9,734 bases of DNA from Pseudomonadota bacterium (GTDB lineage: Bacteria > Pseudomonadota > Alphaproteobacteria > Acetobacterales > Acetobacteraceae). How positions within the stretch are numbered: the first letter of the stretch is position 1; each line of letters begins with the position of its first letter. The stretch spans positions 1 through 9,734 of the forward strand of contig JAJZHU010000072.1 of NCBI GenBank assembly GCA_021798375.1, written 5' to 3'. Positions 7,431 through 9,734 of this stretch are shown here, piece by piece. The notes below the pieces were generated by a model. That model ran no database searches, was not told the DNA's origin, and saw nothing but the letters and a program-made list of their open reading frames with translations. The position numbers and the translations under genes were made by a program.

Positions 7431-7966
7431 TGAGCGTGAAACAGATTTCGACAAAACTGATTTATGCCAATCAGTGGCTGCGGGTGCGCGAAGATCAGGT
7501 GGAGCGCGACGACGGATCGCGCGGCATCTATTCGGTGGTCGAACGGGAAGATTATGTTGTGCTGGCGCCTTATCACAACGGCTGCATCACGCTGGTGGAA
7601 CAATATCGTTATCCCATCGGGCAACGCATATGGGAAATGCCGATGGGTTGTTTTGAACCCGATCGGCACCAGGATATTCATGCCGCGGCGGTGGCGGAAT
7701 TGCGCGAGGAAACCGGCTGGGTGGCGAAAAATTTGCAGTCCATCGGTGAAATATTTCAAGGCCCTGGCTACTGCACGCAAAAGGGCCATGTGTTTTTCGC
7801 CACCAACCTGACCGCCGTCGGGGTTGCTCGCGATCACGGCGAGATGGATATGGTGGCGAAAGATTTCACGATTGCCGAGATCGAGCGGATGATCATCGAA
7901 AACCGGATCAGATGCACCAGCACGGTGGCGGCATTCGGGATGTTGCGGTTACGGAAGTTGATTTAA
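7430..7966 (+). CDS. Nudix hydrolase, ADP-ribose/nucleoside-diphosphate sugar pyrophosphatase-like
   Basis: This is a 178-residue Nudix-fold protein, likely cleaving a nucleoside diphosphate linked to another group (ADP-ribose type) with Mg2+. The N-terminal beta region has YSVVEREDYVVLAPYHNGCITLVEQYRYPIGQRIWEMPMG, typical of the ADP-ribose pyrophosphatase branch. The Nudix box spans residues 73-97 (GCFEPDRHQDIHAAAVAELREETGW). It differs from the consensus GX5EX7REUXEEXGU by two extra residues in the loop, Gln for the first Glu, and Ala for the Arg before ELREETG. The catalytic glutamates of ELREE are intact. From memory, a Nudix subfamily in Rhodospirillales-like bacteria has a similar loop, so this is probably a variant and not decay. 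The substrate cannot be read from the sequence. ATG 7430 overlaps the parC stop by one base (TGATG), with GGGAAG at 7415-7420 nine bases before, so it is likely the last cistron of the parC transcript. Confidence 0.88.
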   Translation: MSVKQISTKLIYANQWLRVREDQVERDDGSRGIYSVVEREDYVVLAPYHNGCITLVEQYRYPIGQRIWEMPMGCFEPDRHQDIHAAAVAELREETGWVAKNLQSIGEIFQGPGYCTQKGHVFFATNLTAVGVARDHGEMDMVAKDFTIAEIERMIIENRIRCTSTVAAFGMLRLRKLI

Positions 7967-7969
7967 CCG

Positions 7970-8872
7970 CTACGACGTTTGATGGATCACTTGCAAAAAA
8001 TATTTCTCGGCCGGCCCGGGTGTCGCTCCTTGCACCACGGCGCTGCACAAGGACAAATGCAACGGGCCGGGCTGCGATAGATCCTCTTCGCGGGTCAATA
8101 GTTTCAGCACGCCATTGCGCAAATCATCTTCCACCCAATGCAGCGGCATCGAGCCAAACCCCAACCCCGCGCGCAGCATTTGATGTTTGGCGGTCAAATC
8201 GCCCAATCGCCAGGTGCGGGCCGATAATACGCCCTCGTCACGATCGCCGGTCATCCCGGAACGATCGGTCAGCACCAATTGCACATGGCGGCGCAATTCA
8301 TGCGCGGGCAGGGCTTGATCCATCGTTGCCAAGGGATGATGCGCCCCGGCCACCAGCACCAATTCCACCGATCCGAGCGGCCGGCGATCGAATTGTTCAT
8401 AGCGCGGGCTGAATTCAACCAGCAACCCAATCTGCGCCACGCCGTCCAACAGCAAGCGCGCCGAGGTGCCCATGGGTTCCATAAAAATGCGCGGCGTGAC
8501 GGTGGGAAAATGCTCGCTCCATTCAGACAAGGCGACGATGAGGCGTTGTACGGGAAACATCGCATCGACCACGATGGCCAATGTCGGTTCGATGCCCTTT
8601 TCGATGGCGCGGGCCTGCGCCGCCAGATTGGCGGCTTCGCCGGCCAGACCGCGCACATAGGGCAACAGGCTTTTACCCGCTTCGGTCAGGGTGGGGCGAT
8701 AGGGGGTGCGGTCGAACAAGATGCAGCCCAGTTGTTCTTCCAGCTTGTGAATCGCATAGGTCACCGCCGACTGGGCGCGTCCCAATTGACGGGCGGCGGC
8801 GGAAAAGCTTTGGCTTTCCACCACGGCCAGCATAGTCTCGATCTGGTCCAGACTGATCCCGCTGCGCAACAT
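7970..8872 (-). CDS. LysR-type transcriptional regulator
   Basis: This is a 300-residue LysR-family regulator. The N-terminal winged helix-turn-helix (about residues 8-66) has QIETMLAVVESQSFSAAARQLGRAQSAVTYAIHKLEEQLGCILFDRTPYRPTLTEAG, the family signature. The remainder (about 92-296) is a two-lobed effector-binding domain, including GLGFGSMPLHWVEDDL, the conserved glycine-rich turn near the C-terminus. It is divergent from the yceI gene with only about 100 bases between the start codons, which by the usual LysR arrangement suggests it controls that gene and itself. The effector is not evident. Its stop (TAG) is 3 bases from the stop of the convergent Nudix gene. On its own strand AAAGAA, about 8 bases before the ATG, can serve as ribosome site. 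Confidence 0.94.
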   Translation of the reverse strand: MLRSGISLDQIETMLAVVESQSFSAAARQLGRAQSAVTYAIHKLEEQLGCILFDRTPYRPTLTEAGKSLLPYVRGLAGEAANLAAQARAIEKGIEPTLAIVVDAMFPVQRLIVALSEWSEHFPTVTPRIFMEPMGTSARLLLDGVAQIGLLVEFSPRYEQFDRRPLGSVELVLVAGAHHPLATMDQALPAHELRRHVQLVLTDRSGMTGDRDEGVLSARTWRLGDLTAKHQMLRAGLGFGSMPLHWVEDDLRNGVLKLLTREEDLSQPGPLHLSLCSAVVQGATPGPAEKYFLQVIHQTS

Positions 8873-8873
8873 G

Positions 8874-8888
8874 ATCTGATTCTTTGAT
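8874..8888. promoter_or_regulatory. Candidate LysR box (ATC-N9-GAT)
   Basis: ATC at 8874-8876 and GAT at 8886-8888 are separated by 9 bases, giving the T-N11-A form known for LysR-type operators. It lies immediately before the lysR start codon and covers its ribosome site, a position suited to autorepression. A motif this short can occur by chance. Confidence 0.3.
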
Positions 8889-8926
8889 GGTGTCTCTCAG
8901 AATTTTATCAGTTTTTTTGGGCGGTG

Positions 8927-8941
8927 GGAAAGGCTATTTCC
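8927..8941. promoter_or_regulatory. Inverted repeat GGAAA-N5-TTTCC in the -35 zone of yceI
   Basis: A perfect 5-bp inverted repeat with a 5-base spacer occupies the place where a -35 hexamer would be expected for the -10 at 8950. Allowing one extra G in the left arm extends it to GTGG(G)AAA / TTTCCAC. It could be an operator or activator site; the binding protein is unknown, and the neighbouring LysR is the first candidate. Confidence 0.3.
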
Positions 8942-8949
8942 ACTGGATC

Positions 8950-8955
8950 TATACT
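8950..8955 (+). promoter_or_regulatory. Candidate -10 element of the yceI promoter
   Basis: TATACT matches the sigma70 -10 consensus at five of six positions. It would place the transcription start near 8961-8963, about 17 bases before the preferred yceI start. No TTGACA-like hexamer lies 16-18 bases upstream, which fits a promoter that needs an activator. Confidence 0.45.
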
Positions 8956-8967
8956 CTTTCAGAAAGA
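8955..8967. promoter_or_regulatory. 13-bp palindrome TCTTTC-A-GAAAGA over the yceI transcription start
   Basis: Perfect 6-base arms flank a single central A, between the -10 candidate and the yceI ribosome site. A one-base loop rules out an RNA hairpin, so if it is functional it would act as a DNA operator. It overlaps the purine-rich AAGAAG ribosome site at 8964-8969. Confidence 0.3.
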
Positions 8968-8978
8968 AGATGTTCCGT

Positions 8979-9587
8979 ATGATCAACAAGATCTTCGCCG
9001 CCGCCGTGGTGGCCGGCAGCCTCGCCGCACCCCATGCTTTCGCCCAAGCCACCGTTTCGGTCGGCGCCAAGGTAGAGGCGGGCGCCTATGCGGTCGAGCC
9101 CACTCACACCCGCGTGCTGTTCAGCGTCAGCCATATGGGCTTTACCACCTGGTATGGCGAATTCACCAAGACCAGCGGCACCCTGACGCTCGACCCCGCC
9201 CACCCCGCCGCCAGCAAGCTTACGATCAAGATCGACACCGCCAGCGTTTCCACCAGCAACAGCGTGCTGGACAGCGAGTTGAAGAGCCCGACCTGGTTCG
9301 GCGCGGCCGCCTATCCGTCGATCGATTTTGTCTCGACCAAGGTGCAGCAAACCGGCGCCAATACCGCCAAAGTCACTGGCAATCTGACCTTCCACGGCGT
9401 GACCAAGCCGGTGACGTTGAGCGTGAAATTCAACGGTGCGGGCATCAATCCGATGGATAAGAAATATACCGCGGGCTTTGAAGTCAGCGGCGAGCTCAAG
9501 CGCAGCGATTTCGGCGTGAAGACCTATGTGCCAATGATCGGCGACGATGTGAAGCTGATCATTTCCGCCGGCTTCGAACACCAATAA
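8979..9587 (+). CDS. Secreted YceI-family lipocalin-like protein
   Basis: This is a 202-residue periplasmic protein of the YceI family, an extended beta-barrel with a lipocalin-like fold that in known structures holds an isoprenoid chain in its cavity. A typical Sec signal peptide MINKIFAAAVVAGSLAAPHAFA ends in an AFA motif, with cleavage expected before Gln23. The mature part has the family landmarks YAVEPTHTRVLFSVSHMGFTTWYGEF, TLTLDP, LKSPTWFGAAAYPSIDFVSTKV, VTGNLTFHGVTKPVTLSVKF and a closing SDFGVKTYVPMIGDDVKLIISAGFE. Length and domain order are normal. ATG 8979 is chosen because AAGAAG ends 9 bases upstream; ATG 8970, three codons earlier, directly abuts that purine run. It stands alone between a divergent lysR and a terminator, so it is probably monocistronic. 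The ligand and physiological role (often acid, osmotic or general stress) cannot be read here. Confidence 0.94.
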   Translation: MINKIFAAAVVAGSLAAPHAFAQATVSVGAKVEAGAYAVEPTHTRVLFSVSHMGFTTWYGEFTKTSGTLTLDPAHPAASKLTIKIDTASVSTSNSVLDSELKSPTWFGAAAYPSIDFVSTKVQQTGANTAKVTGNLTFHGVTKPVTLSVKFNGAGINPMDKKYTAGFEVSGELKRSDFGVKTYVPMIGDDVKLIISAGFEHQ

Positions 9588-9596
9588 AAGACGGCG

Positions 9597-9637
9597 ATCG
9601 GGGCGTTTGGCATGATCCAAACGCTCCGATTTCTCTA
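9597..9637 (+). terminator. Intrinsic terminator after yceI
   Basis: Arms ATCGGGGCGTTTGG (9597-9610) and CCAAACGCTCCGAT (9617-9630) pair over 14 bp with a single G-U wobble, around a six-base loop CATGAT. The stem is followed by TTCTCT. It starts 10 bases after the yceI stop. The T tract is imperfect, but the stem is strong. Confidence 0.85.
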
Positions 9638-9639
9638 AG

Positions 9640-9734
9640 GGCCTGTCGATAAATAACTGGGCTGTTACCCTGTATTGGGTGTGATTGTGTAATTCCATTC
9701 GCCATGGAACTGGTGGGCGGTGAGATTGATCGCC
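9640..9734 (-). mobile_element. Terminal part of an insertion sequence, probably ISAzo13 family (continues beyond window)
   Basis: After the yceI terminator the sequence changes character. GGGCCTGTCGATAAATAACTGG, read inward from about 9640, looks like an IS inverted-repeat end. It is followed, on the minus strand, by the 3' end of what appears to be a transposase gene. The exact boundary and any target duplication cannot be set because the other end is outside the window. Confidence 0.5.
9665..9734 (-). CDS. Transposase C-terminus, ISAzo13 (Rhodopirellula-type) family, partial
   Basis: Read on the minus strand from the window edge, the frame gives AINLTAHQFHGEWNYTITPNTG and then TAA (9665-9667). 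From memory, the FHGEWNYTI(x)P ending is characteristic of ISAzo13-family DDE transposases, whose last residues commonly read like LNI...FHPEWNYTI. Only 23 codons are visible, so the assignment rests on this single short motif plus the adjacent IS-like terminus. Whether the element is intact cannot be judged. Confidence 0.55.
   Translation of the reverse strand, partial: AINLTAHQFHGEWNYTITPNTG

Noticed and set aside
6351..7454. Minus-strand frame of 367 codons opposite parC
   Set aside because: Antisense shadow of parC with no motif and biased composition.
8009..8016. GGCCGGCC palindrome followed by a T-rich stretch on the minus strand (possible lysR terminator)
   Set aside because: It lies inside the lysR coding sequence before its stop and has no loop, so it cannot be an ordinary terminator.
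9693..9709. Perfect hairpin TTCCAT-N5-ATGGAA near the right end
   Set aside because: Six-bp arms within the probable transposase coding sequence; no T tract and no other sign of function.
9704..9734. Short + strand start (MELVGGEIDR) at the window end
   Set aside because: No ribosome site, and the minus strand reading gives a recognisable transposase C-terminus with a proper stop, which explains the same bases better.
1..9734. CRISPR arrays, tRNA/rRNA genes, toxin-antitoxin pairs or defence modules
   Set aside because: No regularly spaced repeats, no cloverleaf or rRNA-like segments and no defence-type protein motifs were seen on either strand.

Overview
The window reads as chromosomal DNA of an alphaproteobacterium. 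The evidence is the protein family types, the lepB-rnc-era-recO-parC order and the GC-rich third codon positions. A Rhodospirillales or Acetobacteraceae-like member is my guess from the RecO, ParC, Nudix and LpoA-like variants, but the sequence alone does not fix the family. Most of the window is a compact housekeeping cluster, not an accessory island.

Layout. Nucleotides 2-691 hold the 3' part of a periplasmic-binding-fold protein of the penicillin-binding protein activator type. A PhoR-like membrane histidine kinase follows in the same transcription unit (697-2037). After about 70 bases comes a tightly packed run on the + strand: lepB (signal peptidase I), rnc (RNase III), era (ribosome-assembly GTPase), recO (recombination mediator), parC (topoisomerase IV subunit A) and a Nudix hydrolase. 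Stops and starts overlap or abut at most junctions (31-nt lepB/rnc overlap, ATGA rnc/era, TAA-ATG era/recO, TGATG parC/Nudix), so translational coupling is likely. I see no terminator between 691 and 7966. The run ends 3 bases from the end of a convergent LysR-type regulator gene (7970-8872, minus strand).

The LysR gene is divergent from a secreted YceI-family protein gene (8979-9587). The roughly 100 bases between them are AT-richer than their surroundings and hold a TATACT -10 candidate and several short inverted repeats, suggesting a regulated divergent promoter. The yceI gene ends with a strong intrinsic terminator (9597-9637).

The last ~95 bases look like one end of an insertion sequence. 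On the minus strand they encode a C-terminal peptide ending in the FHGEWNYTI signature that I associate with ISAzo13-family (Rhodopirellula-type) transposases.

Most genes are standard members of well-known families. Points worth a second look are the IS terminus, the dyad-rich lysR/yceI promoter region, alanine at the quinolone-contact position of ParC, a Gly/basic-rich insert in RNase III, a variant Nudix box, and the kinase lying where pdxJ/acpS are often found. I found no evidence of a wholly new system.
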